Made by a program: the position numbers and the translations under genes. From Kiritimatiellia bacterium (lineage in GTDB: Bacteria > Verrucomicrobiota > Kiritimatiellia > PWTM01), in the NCBI GenBank assembly GCA_026417735.1, contig JAOACR010000010.1, positions 1-64,000 of the forward strand: a DNA stretch of 64,000 nucleotides, written 5' to 3'. Below, piece by piece: positions 53,014 to 62,561 of this stretch. Below the pieces are notes generated by a model. That model saw nothing but the letters and a program-made list of their open reading frames with translations, was not told the origin of the DNA and did no database searches. Each line of letters starts with the position of its first letter. Position 1 is the stretch's first letter.

Positions 53014-53187
53014 ATGAAGGCATGGTGGTTGGTGGTGGCGGCGGTTGTGGCGGCGACGTGGACGTGGTCCGCCGCAATGGCCGGCTCGTGTGGCGGCTGC
53101 GGGAAGGGGAAGAAGGGCGGCGACGCCCAGGCCCCGACGAACGCCCCGGCGGCCCAAGCGCAGAGCCAAGGCGCAGCTGCCCAATAG
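53014..53187 (+). CDS. 57-aa secreted Cys/Gly/Lys-rich mini-protein
   Basis: Starts MKAWWLVVAAVVAATWTW, a full signal peptide with probable cleavage after AMA at residue 22-24. The mature part is only about 33 residues: GSCGGCGKGKKGGDAQAP, then a Pro/Ala/Gln tail. The CxxC could bind metal or be oxidised. AGGAGA ribosome-binding site, own promoter and a strong intrinsic terminator make an independent unit. I do not recognise a family; short GSCGGCGKGKK-type exported peptides may be common in this lineage, but I cannot confirm. Confidence 0.65.
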   Translation: MKAWWLVVAAVVAATWTWSAAMAGSCGGCGKGKKGGDAQAPTNAPAAQAQSQGAAAQ

Positions 53188-53201
53188 GCAACCTTTCGCA
53201 A

Positions 53202-53248
53202 CCGCGGCCGCCCGTCGGAGCGCTGCCGGTGGGCGGCTGCGGTTTTTT
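53202..53248 (+). terminator. Rho-independent terminator of the mini-protein gene
   Basis: Stem CCGCGGCCGCCC (53202-53213) pairs with GGGCGGCTGCGG (53231-53242) with one G-T pair, 17-nt loop, followed directly by six T. It lies 15 bp after the stop codon. Confidence 0.88.
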
Positions 53249-53369
53249 GGGGAAGACGCCGCGGCGGTCCGCCGCACCCCGCCTGAGGCGAAACGCCTTG
53301 CAGCAACGACGCCGACCCGCCCATACTGGCGGCGACCGGCGCAGTCCCCGCCGGCGCGGAGGTGGCAAA

Positions 53370-54287
53370 ATGATACGGCACACCATCCTGATTCCGGCAC
53401 TCGTGGCCCTCACCCTCGCTGCGGACGCCCCCGCGGCGATGACCCTCGCGGACCTTGCGGATCCCTCCGCGGCCCCGGTGGTGCTCGGCGAAGGCTACGG
53501 ATTCTGCGAGGGACCGGCCGCCGACGGCGCCGGCAACGTGTACTTCTCCGACGGTCGCCACGACCGCATCCACCTTTGGCGGCCCGGCCGGCCGGTCGAA
53601 GTCTTCGTGAGCGACAGCTTCGACGCAAACGGCATGATGTTCAACTCGCGCGGCGAACTCGTCGTCTGCGAGGGCGCCGCGTACCGCATCGTCGCGATCG
53701 ACGTGCGCACGAAGTCCCGCCGGGTGCTCGTCGGCGGCGGGCCGCAACGCGAATACAACGAGCCCAACGACCTGACGATTGACCGTCAGGACGGCTTCTA
53801 CTTCACCGACCCGAACTACCGACACCGCGGCCAGCCGACGATCCGCAAAGAAGACGTGTACTACGTGGCGCCGAACGGCCGGGTGACGACCGTCTCCACC
53901 GTCTGCAAAAAGCCCAACGGCATTCTGCTGACGCCGGACAACAAGGTGCTGTATGTCGCCGACAATGCGGACCGGTGCATCTATCGCTACGACGTGCTCG
54001 GTCCCGGCCAGCTGACGAATGAATGCCGCTGGGCCGAGCTGCCCGGCGGCCCCGACGGGATGACGCTCGACGAGCACGGCCACCTCTACGTCGCCTGCGG
54101 CGGCAAGGGCATCCACGTGTTGGCGCCGGACGGCCGTGCGGTGGGCACGCTGCTGCCGGGCACGTACGCCTCCAATGTCGTGTTTGGCGGGCCCGAGTTC
54201 CGCATGCTGCTGATCACCTCGCGCGACAAGTTCCTCGGCCTGCCGATGAAGGTGCGTGGCGTTCGTCCGCTCGCGCCGCCGCCGTGA
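53370..54287 (+). CDS. Exported SMP-30/gluconolactonase-like beta-propeller protein
   Basis: About 305 aa, signal peptide 1-22. Six-bladed propeller of the SMP-30/gluconolactonase family: GEGYGFCEGPAADGAGNVYF (metal Glu), EYNEPNDLTIDRQDGFYFTD, KKPNGILLTPDNKVLYVAD and GGPDGMTLDEHGHLYVAC match the family's calcium-binding Glu, Asn and Asp positions. A lactonase for sugar acids in the periplasm is likely. GGAGGT precedes the ATG. It overlaps the next gene by GTGA. Confidence 0.87.
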   Translation: MIRHTILIPALVALTLAADAPAAMTLADLADPSAAPVVLGEGYGFCEGPAADGAGNVYFSDGRHDRIHLWRPGRPVEVFVSDSFDANGMMFNSRGELVVCEGAAYRIVAIDVRTKSRRVLVGGGPQREYNEPNDLTIDRQDGFYFTDPNYRHRGQPTIRKEDVYYVAPNGRVTTVSTVCKKPNGILLTPDNKVLYVADNADRCIYRYDVLGPGQLTNECRWAELPGGPDGMTLDEHGHLYVACGGKGIHVLAPDGRAVGTLLPGTYASNVVFGGPEFRMLLITSRDKFLGLPMKVRGVRPLAPPP

Positions 54288-55402
54288 GCGCCCTGCGGCT
54301 GCGTACACTGGCGATCGTGCTCGGCCTGGTCGCCGCCGCGGCACGCGCGCCGGCCGCCGCGCTCGAGCGCGTCGCGGTTTCGCCCGACGGCGCCGGATTC
54401 GTGCTGCGGCCCTCGGGTCGCCCGTTTCGCCCCTGGGGATTCAACTACGATCACGACCGGGACGGGCGGTTGTTGGAGGAGTACTGGGCGACGGAGTGGA
54501 CGAACGTCGTCGGAGACTTCCACGAGATGCGGACGCTCGGCGCCAACGTGGTGCGGATCCATTTGCAGTTCGGCGCGTTCATCGAGGCGCCGGACCGACC
54601 GAACGCGGCCGCGCTGGACCGGCTCCAGCAGCTGGTGGAGGTTGCGCGACAGTGCGGTCTGCGGCTGATCCTCACCGGTCTGGGCGGCTACCGCCGCCGC
54701 GCAGTACCGCGATGGTACGATGAACTGGATGAGACCGGCCGCTGGCGGGCACAGGCGGCGTTCTGGCGAGCCGTCGCGCGGAGGTGCCGCGGCCGCCCGG
54801 AGGTGTTCGCCTACGACCTGATGAACGAACCCGTGATCGGTGGCGGCACGAACCGCGCCGACTGGTACACCGGTGAGCTGGCGGGGCTGGTCTATGTCCA
54901 GCGCATCGCGCTCGACACCGCCGGACGGCCGCGCGAGGCGATCGCCACCGACTGGGTTCGTGCGCTGGCGACTCCGATCCGGGAGGAGGACCCCGAAGCG
55001 CTGATCACCGTCGGCGAGATTCCGTGGGCGATGGTGTGGCCGGGTGCGCGCTCGGTGTTTCACACTCCGGCGGTGTCGAACCTGCTCGACTTCGTCTCCA
55101 TCCACGTCTACCCGCGGGGGGGAGAACTGGAGCGCGCGTCTGGCGCGGTGCGGGCGAATGCGGTGGGCAAGCCCGTGGTCGTGGAGGAAATCTTTCCACT
55201 CGAGTGCGGCATTGAAGAACTGGAACGCTGGATGCGATCCGTCCGCGACCAGGTCGCCGGCTGGGTCGGCTTTTACTGGGGCGCCACGCCGGAGGAACTG
55301 CGAGCCGCGCCCGCATCCATCTCGAACGCGCTTTTGCTCGGGTGGCTGGAGCTCTTCCGGCGCGCGGCGCCGGAGTTCGCGCGGCCGTGGCCACCTGACT
55401 AG
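54284..55402 (+). CDS. Exported GH5-like glycosidase
   Basis: About 372 aa. Signal peptide 1-25 after a GTG start overlapping the previous stop. Clan GH-A barrel: RPFRPWGFNYDHD, GANVVRIHLQFG, acid/base Glu182 in AYDLMNEPV, and nucleophile Glu301 or Glu302 in KPVVVEEIF. The arrangement fits GH5-type mannanases or cellulases; exact subfamily is not visible. Coupling to the lactonase-like gene suggests one sugar-degradation unit. Confidence 0.8.
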   Translation: MSALRLRTLAIVLGLVAAAARAPAAALERVAVSPDGAGFVLRPSGRPFRPWGFNYDHDRDGRLLEEYWATEWTNVVGDFHEMRTLGANVVRIHLQFGAFIEAPDRPNAAALDRLQQLVEVARQCGLRLILTGLGGYRRRAVPRWYDELDETGRWRAQAAFWRAVARRCRGRPEVFAYDLMNEPVIGGGTNRADWYTGELAGLVYVQRIALDTAGRPREAIATDWVRALATPIREEDPEALITVGEIPWAMVWPGARSVFHTPAVSNLLDFVSIHVYPRGGELERASGAVRANAVGKPVVVEEIFPLECGIEELERWMRSVRDQVAGWVGFYWGATPEELRAAPASISNALLLGWLELFRRAAPEFARPWPPD

Positions 55403-55420
55403 CCGCTCGCCGGCCGTCAA

Positions 55421-56551
55421 TCAACGCGCGGGGTTCTCGAGCCAGTAGAGGCCGCTCTTGCCCGGGCAGAGCACATCCGGGTCGCCGTCGCCGTCCAGGT
55501 CGCCCGCCATTGTCGCGATACCGAAGCCCGCGCGCGTCCCGAACACCAGCACCCGTCGCCGCCATGCGCCCGTGGCGGCGTCAACGGCATAAGCGACAAC
55601 GATGCGCGGCTCCAGTTCGCCCGTGTCGCGGCCGTTGTGTGCCCAGTACCGTTTACCGGTCACAACTTCTTGCCGGCCATCGCCGTCGAGATCCACCGCC
55701 ACCATCGTGTGCGCCTGGGACCAGCTGCTATCCACTTCGTGCCGCCGCCAGCCCCGACGGCCGGAGCTGTCGCGCGTCTGCTCAAGCCACCGTACGCCCA
55801 CGTCGTGCGCGGAGCCCCAGACGAGGTCGGCGTCGCCATCACCGTCTTGGTCGCCCACCAGAATCGGCACGCTCGCGCGTTCTTTGAGGTCGTACTCCGC
55901 GAACCACACCCAGCCGGTCGGCGCATTCTGCAACCATCCGCGCGGGGTGACCACGTCCACACGGCCGTCGCCATCCACATCGCCCACCCCCAGGCCGTGC
56001 ACGCCGGCCTGACCGGGCAGCGGATGCTCCGTCCAGCGTGCGCCGCCCGCTACTGCGGGATCCCGCTGGAACGAATACCAGACCGGCCGGCCCACGACGT
56101 TCGGAACCAGATCCAACTGGCCGTCGCCGTTGATATCGGCTGCCAGCAGGGTTTCGATGGGGCCCGGGGTGCCCACCTCGAAGCGGCTCCATCGGTGTGC
56201 CGGCCGCCCGGGATTCCGGAGCCAGAACACGTCGCGGCCATGCCAGGAACAGCTGGCGATGTCCGTCCACCCGTCGCCATCCACGTCCAGCGGCACCGCG
56301 CCAAAGTCCAGGTGATAACCGTCGCGCGCTTCAATCTCCCGGACGGGATGAGGCGTCCAGCCTGGCGCCTCATACCAGAAGGCTCCGCAGAACACGTCCG
56401 GCCGCCCGTCGTTGTTCAGATCCGCAATCGCGGCCGCCTCGAACGGCGAGTCGGGACGAATCGGATGCAGCCGCCAGCCGGCGGTGTCCTCGGCGAACCC
56501 CGCCAGCGCGGCCAGCGCCGCGCCGGCCGCCCAGCGCGGTGTCCTCGTCAT
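55421..56551 (-). CDS. Exported FG-GAP/VCBS repeat protein
   Basis: 376 aa. A short signal peptide (AAGAALAALAGFAE) is followed by at least six repeats of the calcium-binding type DxDGDGxxD: DLNNDGRPDVF, DVDGDGWTDIA, DINGDGQLDLV, DVDGDGRVDVV, DQDGDGDADLV, DLDGDGRQEVV and DLDGDGDPDVL. These form an integrin-alpha-like beta propeller, usually surface exposed in PVC bacteria; binding partner unknown. GGAGGAG precedes the ATG; bioB lies 28 bp upstream on the same strand. Confidence 0.88.
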   Translation of the reverse strand: MTRTPRWAAGAALAALAGFAEDTAGWRLHPIRPDSPFEAAAIADLNNDGRPDVFCGAFWYEAPGWTPHPVREIEARDGYHLDFGAVPLDVDGDGWTDIASCSWHGRDVFWLRNPGRPAHRWSRFEVGTPGPIETLLAADINGDGQLDLVPNVVGRPVWYSFQRDPAVAGGARWTEHPLPGQAGVHGLGVGDVDGDGRVDVVTPRGWLQNAPTGWVWFAEYDLKERASVPILVGDQDGDGDADLVWGSAHDVGVRWLEQTRDSSGRRGWRRHEVDSSWSQAHTMVAVDLDGDGRQEVVTGKRYWAHNGRDTGELEPRIVVAYAVDAATGAWRRRVLVFGTRAGFGIATMAGDLDGDGDPDVLCPGKSGLYWLENPAR

Positions 56552-56579
56552 CTCGGGCTCCTCCAGCGCCGCCCGGCGC

Positions 56580-57566
56580 TCACGCCTTCACCCAGTGACC
56601 GATTTCGAAGCCGGCCTCCGCGATCATCGCGCGGTCGCGTTCCCAGCCCTGGCCCGGGGTGGTGAGGTAACCCTGCGTGAAGATCGAGTTCGCCGCCCAC
56701 AGCGCCAGCGGCTGCAGACTGCGCAGGCATGCCTCGCGCCCCCCCGCGCAGCGAATTTCCCGGTCCGGACACACATAGCGAAACATCGCCAGCACCTTCA
56801 GGCACGTGACCGGCGAGAGCCGCTCGCGCCCGGCCAGCGGCGTCCCCGGCCGTGGGTCGAGAAAGTTCACCGGGATCGAGTCCGCCCCCACCTCCCGAAT
56901 CGCCAGCGCCAGGTCCACCCGGTCCTCGTCCGTTTCCCCCATGCCCACCAGACCGCCACAACAGACCTCCATGCCCGCCGCTTTCGCGCGAGCGATCGTC
57001 TCGCGGCGCTCCTGCCAGGTGTGGGTGGAACAAATCTGCGGAAAGAACCGTTCGGAGGTCTCGAGGTTGTGGTTGTACCGGTCCACCCCGGCCGCAGCCA
57101 GACGCCGGGCCGCGGCATCGTCGAGCAGCCCCAGCGAGGTGCAGATCTGAAGGTCGAGCTCGCGTTTGATCCGCTCCACCGCGGCGCAGACACGGTCCAG
57201 CTCGTTCGGGTCCGGCTCGCGGCCGCTGGCGACAATACAGAACCGAACCGCACCACACGCGGCCGCCGCCCGGGCGTGTTCGAGCATGGTAGCCGGGTCC
57301 CGCGTCTCATGCACCGGCACGTCCGCGGAGGACACCGCAGACTGGCTGCAGTATGCGCAGTCCTCGCTGCACAGTCCGCCGCGCGCGTTCTCGATCACGT
57401 GCAGGTCCACCCGGCGACCGAACGCGCGGCGCCGCAGCTCAAATGCCCCCTGCAGCATCGCCAGCAGCTCGTCCTCCGACGCACGCAACATCGCGAGCGC
57501 CTCCTCCCGCGAGACCGGCCGGCCTGCCGCAACTCGAGCGGCCAGTTCGATCCAGTTCGTCGTCAT
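56580..57566 (-). CDS. bioB: Biotin synthase
   Basis: 328 aa, radical-SAM enzyme converting dethiobiotin to biotin. The [4Fe-4S] motif is CSEDCAYC (Cys66, 70, 73). The [2Fe-2S] ligands include Cys in RFCIVASGR and EVCCGGLVGMGET. NHNLETSERFF and NFLDPRPGTPL are conserved. No other bio genes lie in the window. Confidence 0.95.
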   Translation of the reverse strand: MTTNWIELAARVAAGRPVSREEALAMLRASEDELLAMLQGAFELRRRAFGRRVDLHVIENARGGLCSEDCAYCSQSAVSSADVPVHETRDPATMLEHARAAAACGAVRFCIVASGREPDPNELDRVCAAVERIKRELDLQICTSLGLLDDAAARRLAAAGVDRYNHNLETSERFFPQICSTHTWQERRETIARAKAAGMEVCCGGLVGMGETDEDRVDLALAIREVGADSIPVNFLDPRPGTPLAGRERLSPVTCLKVLAMFRYVCPDREIRCAGGREACLRSLQPLALWAANSIFTQGYLTTPGQGWERDRAMIAEAGFEIGHWVKA

Positions 57567-57666
57567 GGTCCGAGGTCACTATACACAAGACGCCCGCCCG
57601 ACGCGGCAGCGCAGCCACCTCAGCCGGGGTCTGCCATCCGAAACGCAAACGCGGATTCCGCAGCGG

Positions 57667-58398
57667 CTAGAACGTGTAACGCGCAGAAAGGCCCCAGCTC
57701 GTGCCGTCCAGAAACTCCAGCTGCAGCCCCAGCAGAAAATTGTGCGAGAGGTGCACCTCCGCACCCGCCGCCACCCCCCACGCCGACTCCCCCTCGAAGT
57801 CCTCGCGAATCGGCCCCGATTCGCTACGTCCGTCCAACGCGGAGTACAGCGGCCCGGCATACAGCGCGAAACTGAAGGGCACCCGGTCGGTGGACGCGGG
57901 CGAATCCGCGAACATCTCGAAGTGCAGATCGGCGGAGCCGGACGCGGTTTGCCAGTGCCCACCGTCACTGTCCGCACGCCGGAACTCCCCGCCCGCCCGC
58001 ACCGACCAGCGGCCGGCCAGAAACTCCGGATCTTTGAGATCGTACCGCCACAGCCGCAGATGCATGCCCAGGCTCCAGCCCAGTCCTTCGCCGAGCGCGT
58101 CCGGGCCCACATCCGCGCTCGCACGGCCCAACGCTCCGTAGAGCAACATCCAGCGCGTCGGCCGCAGGCCAAGAAAGGCGCCGTACCAGTCCCCTTCCAG
58201 CTCGCCCGGAAAGCCCTCCTGCGTGACGTCCCTCCGCAGCTGCAACGCATCGGCGCCGACGACCCAGCGACGGATTTCCACCACCTCGATCATCGCGTCT
58301 CGGCTTCCCCCGACGATCGGCGTTGCCGCCGGCGTCCGGGGAGCCAACGCGCACGCGGCCAGCCACGCGAGAAAGCCGACCCTCAGCATTCGTTTCAT
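57667..58398 (-). CDS. Putative outer-membrane beta-barrel protein
   Basis: About 243 aa. Signal peptide at residues 1-24 (LAWLAACALAPRTPAA). The rest alternates polar and hydrophobic residues in strands (WYGAFLGLRPTRWMLLYGAL, FSFALYAGPLYSALDG) and ends SARYTF, with the C-terminal Phe typical of BAM-inserted barrels. AGGAG precedes the ATG. Family not recognised. Flanked by hypF and bioB on the same strand. Confidence 0.72.
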   Translation of the reverse strand: MKRMLRVGFLAWLAACALAPRTPAATPIVGGSRDAMIEVVEIRRWVVGADALQLRRDVTQEGFPGELEGDWYGAFLGLRPTRWMLLYGALGRASADVGPDALGEGLGWSLGMHLRLWRYDLKDPEFLAGRWSVRAGGEFRRADSDGGHWQTASGSADLHFEMFADSPASTDRVPFSFALYAGPLYSALDGRSESGPIREDFEGESAWGVAAGAEVHLSHNFLLGLQLEFLDGTSWGLSARYTF

Positions 58399-58443
58399 CG
58401 CGATCGCTCCTGCCGCCAGCATCGCCCGGGCCGGCGGACGATG

Positions 58444-60780
58444 TCAAACCTCCGGTCGGCGGCCCGCCACCCACGCCTGCCCCGCCGCGATGCCGCCGTC
58501 GTTCGGCGGGACCGCGCGATGCACCAGCACCTGAAAACCGTCCGCCTCAAGCCGGCCGCGGGTTTCCTCGTGCAGGATTCGGTTCATGAACACACCGCCG
58601 GTCAGCGCCACGGTCGAGTGACCGGTCCGCTCGCGGCCATGGCGAGCCATCGCGAGGGCCGCATCCGCGAGCGAAACGTGCAGCGCCCGCGCGAGCACCG
58701 CGGCGGTGTCCGGCTCGACCGGCCCGCGGTCAAAGAGCTCCAGCAGCAGCGGCGACCAGTTCACCCTCAGCATCCCCTCCTGCTCGCTCGCCCGCCACCA
58801 GGCGCCCGGGGCCTTCACTGTGGCCGCGCGCGCAGCCAGCCCCTCCAGCCGGATCGCGGTCTGGCCCTCGTAACTGACGCGTTCCGGAGCAACGCCCAGC
58901 GCCGCCGCGACCGCATCGAAGAGCCGACCCGCCGCGTGCGTGAGTGGCGCAAGCGGCCCGCCCGCCCTCAGCCGGCTCCACACTTCCAGCTGCGCCTCCG
59001 CCAGCCCCAGCGCCTGTCGCCACTGCGCTGTGAGGGCCAAGCCCAGCGCGGCCCAGCGCGCAACGATCTGCCGTCTCGGCTCAAGGACCGCGGCATCGCC
59101 ACCCGGCAACGGCGCGGGCTCGAATGTCGCCAGCCGCTCCATGCGGCCATCCTCGGGCAACCACAGCAACTCGGCCCCCCAGATACGCCCATCCGTGCCC
59201 AGACCGGTGCCGTCCCATGTCAGCGCCAGCAGGGCTTCCACGCCGTGTTCGGCCATCGCGGCGGCCGCATGCGCGTGGTGATGCTGAACCTCCACCACGC
59301 CGCAGCCGAGACGTGCGGCCAGTTCGCGACCGAGCCGCGTCGCGTGATAGTCGGGATGAAGATCCACGGCGATCACCGCCGGATCAATGCGAAGAAACCG
59401 CGGTAGATGCTCCGCGACTCTCCGCAACTGATCCACGGCGTCCGGGTCCTCCAGATCACCGATGTGCGGGGACAGGTACACCTCCGCGCCGGCTCCCACC
59501 GCGATCGCATTCTTCAGCTCCGCGCCCATCGCCAGCACGGCCCGGCGCAGCGGGCGGGCCAACGGGAGCGGACGTGGCGCATACCCGCGGGCGCGCCGCC
59601 ACAGCTGGGGCCGGCCATCCCGCAACGCCACCAGCGAGTCGTCCGCGCGGAACCGGATCTCGCGATCGTGCAGCAGAAACACGTCTGCGACTGCGCCCAG
59701 TTCCCGAAGCGCACCGGCATTGTCCAGGCAGATCGGCGCTCCACTGCGGTTGCCGCTGGTCATGACCAACAGCTCGAACACGGGCACTGGATCGCCACCG
59801 ATGGGCACCGCCAGCAGCAGCTGCAGCGGGGTGGCCGGCAACATCACGCCGACGGTCCGCACGTCGGGAGAAATCGCCTCCACCGGCAGCGCCCCCTCGC
59901 CGCGCGGCTCGAGGATCACGATCGGCGCCTCCGCGGAGCCCAGCAGCTCCGCGGCGACGCCGGACACTACGCAGAACTTCTCCGCCGCCGCCAGCGACGC
60001 GGCCATCACCGCGAACGGCTTGTATGGCCGGCGCTTGCGTTCCCTCAACCGCAGGATCGCACCGCGGTTCAATGCGTCGACCGCTAGCAGGAACCCCCCC
60101 AGCCCCCGCAGCGCGACAATGCCGCCGCCGGCCAGCGTCGCGCGGGCCAGCCGGATCGGATCACCCTCCAGCACCCGCCCCGCCGGATCGGTCGCCCACA
60201 ACCGCGGACCGCAACGCGGGCACGCAATGCTCTCGGCGTGGTACCGCCGCGACGCGGGGTCCTCGTACTCGCGCCGGCACTCCTCACAGAGCTGAAACAC
60301 CGACATCGTCGTTCGCTCCCGGTCGTACGGCATGTCGCCGATGACCGTGTAGCGTGGACCGCAGTCGCAGCAGGTGGTGAACGGATAGCCGTGGCGCCGG
60401 TCCGCCGGATCGAGCACCTCCGCCCGACATGCCGCGCACATCGCCAGATCCGGCGGCACCTGTGGGCGGGCGAGCTCGCGGAGGTCGCTGTCCACCACGC
60501 GAAAATCGGGCGAAGCGGCCGCGGCCGGAATCGTTTCGCGCGCGACGAGCTCGATCCGCTCAATCCGAGCGCGCGGCGGCGCGTGGTCGCGGAGCGCCTT
60601 CACAAACGCGGCAACCCGCTCGGACGGTCCTTCGAGAATCAACCGCACCGTGCCGCGCCGATTGCAGATGCTCCCGCGCAGACCCACCGCGCGCGCCCGC
60701 CGCGCGATCGCCGGGCGGAATCCGACACCCTGCACCAGCCCGGACACCTCAATGGTTTCTCTCGTCCAACGGTCGCTCAT
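58444..60780 (-). CDS. hypF: Carbamoyltransferase HypF ([NiFe] hydrogenase maturation)
   Basis: 778 aa. Acylphosphatase domain (IEVSGLVQGVGFRP, residues 9-93), two zinc fingers (Cys115, 118, 137, 140 and Cys165, 168, 187, 190), a YrdC-like domain (about 205-390) and a Kae1-like carbamoyltransferase domain with HPDYHATRLG and VQHHHAHAAA metal histidines. It makes the cyanide ligand of [NiFe] hydrogenases together with HypE. No other hyp or hydrogenase genes are nearby. The ATG at 60780 fits homology; GTG 60804 is possible. Confidence 0.93.
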   Translation of the reverse strand: MSDRWTRETIEVSGLVQGVGFRPAIARRARAVGLRGSICNRRGTVRLILEGPSERVAAFVKALRDHAPPRARIERIELVARETIPAAAASPDFRVVDSDLRELARPQVPPDLAMCAACRAEVLDPADRRHGYPFTTCCDCGPRYTVIGDMPYDRERTTMSVFQLCEECRREYEDPASRRYHAESIACPRCGPRLWATDPAGRVLEGDPIRLARATLAGGGIVALRGLGGFLLAVDALNRGAILRLRERKRRPYKPFAVMAASLAAAEKFCVVSGVAAELLGSAEAPIVILEPRGEGALPVEAISPDVRTVGVMLPATPLQLLLAVPIGGDPVPVFELLVMTSGNRSGAPICLDNAGALRELGAVADVFLLHDREIRFRADDSLVALRDGRPQLWRRARGYAPRPLPLARPLRRAVLAMGAELKNAIAVGAGAEVYLSPHIGDLEDPDAVDQLRRVAEHLPRFLRIDPAVIAVDLHPDYHATRLGRELAARLGCGVVEVQHHHAHAAAAMAEHGVEALLALTWDGTGLGTDGRIWGAELLWLPEDGRMERLATFEPAPLPGGDAAVLEPRRQIVARWAALGLALTAQWRQALGLAEAQLEVWSRLRAGGPLAPLTHAAGRLFDAVAAALGVAPERVSYEGQTAIRLEGLAARAATVKAPGAWWRASEQEGMLRVNWSPLLLELFDRGPVEPDTAAVLARALHVSLADAALAMARHGRERTGHSTVALTGGVFMNRILHEETRGRLEADGFQVLVHRAVPPNDGGIAAGQAWVAGRRPEV

Positions 60781-60808
60781 CGGAAGGGCCGGCCGCACCG
60801 GCACCGAG

Positions 60809-61216
60809 CTACACCAGACCCGGCGGAGGCGGCTGAGTGATCCGCTGCACCAGCAGCGGGAAGCGGATCTTGAGGTCCCCCTCGAGCAGCACTTCGACCC
60901 AGTGCGGCCCCTCGGTCTGAATCACCTTGTTCACAAACACTTCGACGTTCGTCGCGGTCGCTTGGGGATTGGGCAGATGGAACGGGATCGGCTGGCCCTC
61001 CATCACCACGGTCGTCTGGTCGGGTGCAAGAATTCGCGTGCGCTGATGAAAGGTGCCCTCGCCGCTGCACCAGCGGGTCACGACGAACATCCGCGGGTAC
61101 ACGAACGGAAACGTCGCAGAACCGACAACGTCGAACAGTCCAATCAAAATGAACTTGCCGTTGCGCTCCTGCCGTACGTCATCACACAGCAGGCAGGCTT
61201 GCAGGTCGGGCAACAT
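60809..61216 (-). CDS. DUF6941-like small protein
   Basis: 135 aa. LQACLLCDDVRQERNGKFIL, IGLFDVVG and FPFVYPRMFVVTRWCSGEG recall a conserved family of unknown function (DUF6941), seen in Planctomycetes and Verrucomicrobia. No signal peptide; mostly beta strands with two or three Cys. It sits between ctpA and hypF on the same strand, 28 bp from hypF. Role unknown; the DUF number should be checked. Confidence 0.6.
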   Translation of the reverse strand: MLPDLQACLLCDDVRQERNGKFILIGLFDVVGSATFPFVYPRMFVVTRWCSGEGTFHQRTRILAPDQTTVVMEGQPIPFHLPNPQATATNVEVFVNKVIQTEGPHWVEVLLEGDLKIRFPLLVQRITQPPPPGLV

Positions 61217-61258
61217 GGGACCGCGCTCCAGCGGGCCGTGGGGTGGCGGAGGGGGGCG

Positions 61259-62500
61259 TCATCCGGCGCGACCAGGTCCAGTCGCGGGCTGGCCGTACTT
61301 CAGTACCCCCCGCAACATGTCCGCAGCCTTCAGCAGCTGGGGGTCCGACGACGGCGACATCGGCGCGTCGTTCGCGCGGCCGAGTTCCTGCTCCGCCCAG
61401 GGCACCAGCACGTCCGGCTCAATGCCCAGCTCGTGAATCATCCGCCGGTTCGGCGTGTAGTAGCGCGCGGTCGTCAGCCGCAACGCGGAGCCGTCCGAGA
61501 GCGGCAATAGCGACTGCACTGACCCCTTGCCGAAACTGCGCTCGCCAATCAACACGGCGCGGCGATGGTCCTGCAGACAGCCCGCGACGACCTCCGCGGC
61601 GCTCGCGCTGCCCTCGTTCAACAACACCGCGATCGGCCACTCGTATACCTTCGGCGCCGCGCGGGTGAGGAACGTCTGGCGTTGCCGCTCGTCGCGTCCC
61701 TGCGTGATCAGCACCATCCGGCCGCGCGGCAGAAACCGGCTACACACCTCCACCGCGCTCTCCAGCAGCCCGCCAGGGTTGTTCCGCACGTCGAGGATCA
61801 GCGCGCGCGCACCCTCCCGCTCCAGCCGTGCGAGCGCGCGGTCGAGCATCTCCGCGGTTCGCGCATCGAACTGCGTGATGCGTACGTAGCCGATCCCGTC
61901 GCCCAATACGCGCACGGACTCGACGCTGTCCACTTCGATCTTCGCGCGTTGCAACACCAGCTCCACCGGCTCGGGGCGGCCGGGCTTCAGTACCTTGATG
62001 CGCACCGTCGTGCCCGGCGGCCCGCGCATCAGCCGCACCGCCTCGCCCAGATCCATTTCGGACGTCGGACGTCCGTTGATTTCCACCAGCCGATCGCCGC
62101 TGCGCAGTCCCGCCTTCGCGCCGGGCGTGCCGTCAATCGGCGAGATCACCACCAGCGCGCCCTCCCGCATACCAACGACCAGTCCCACCCCGCCAAACTC
62201 GCCCTCCGTGTCCTCCTGCATCGCGCGATACTCCGCCGAGTCCATGAACTCGGAGTACTCGTCCAGCGACGCAATCAGCCCGCGCATCGCACCGTTGATC
62301 AGCTCCGCGTACGAGGTGCGATTCGTGTCCACGTAGTGCCGCCGCACCTGCAGCAGCACCTCCGCGAACTTCGCAATGCCGGCGTACGCCTCGTCCTGCG
62401 CCGCCACCTCGGGCCGCGGCGCCGGCGCGGCCCCCGCGATCGCGCCGTAGAGCGCACCCGCAAGGACCGACCAAGCTCTGCGTGGACGGCAGCGTGCCAT
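61259..62500 (-). CDS. Carboxy-terminal processing protease (S41, CtpA-like)
   Basis: About 413 aa, exported. After the signal peptide (residues 1-24) a helical N-domain leads to a PDZ domain (about 100-185; EFGGVGLVVGM, GLRSGDRLVEINGRP) and the catalytic domain with DVRNNPGG. Ser300 in EGSASAAE and Lys325 in FGKGSVQ are 25 residues apart, the standard Ser/Lys dyad. It trims proteins at their C termini in the periplasm. It heads a ctpA-DUF6941-hypF run. Confidence 0.94.
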   Translation of the reverse strand: MARCRPRRAWSVLAGALYGAIAGAAPAPRPEVAAQDEAYAGIAKFAEVLLQVRRHYVDTNRTSYAELINGAMRGLIASLDEYSEFMDSAEYRAMQEDTEGEFGGVGLVVGMREGALVVISPIDGTPGAKAGLRSGDRLVEINGRPTSEMDLGEAVRLMRGPPGTTVRIKVLKPGRPEPVELVLQRAKIEVDSVESVRVLGDGIGYVRITQFDARTAEMLDRALARLEREGARALILDVRNNPGGLLESAVEVCSRFLPRGRMVLITQGRDERQRQTFLTRAAPKVYEWPIAVLLNEGSASAAEVVAGCLQDHRRAVLIGERSFGKGSVQSLLPLSDGSALRLTTARYYTPNRRMIHELGIEPDVLVPWAEQELGRANDAPMSPSSDPQLLKAADMLRGVLKYGQPATGPGRAG

Positions 62501-62561
62501 GCTGAATATTATCGCGCCGCCCGCGCCCGGCCGCAAACCTCCGGCGGCCGCCGCAGCGGCC

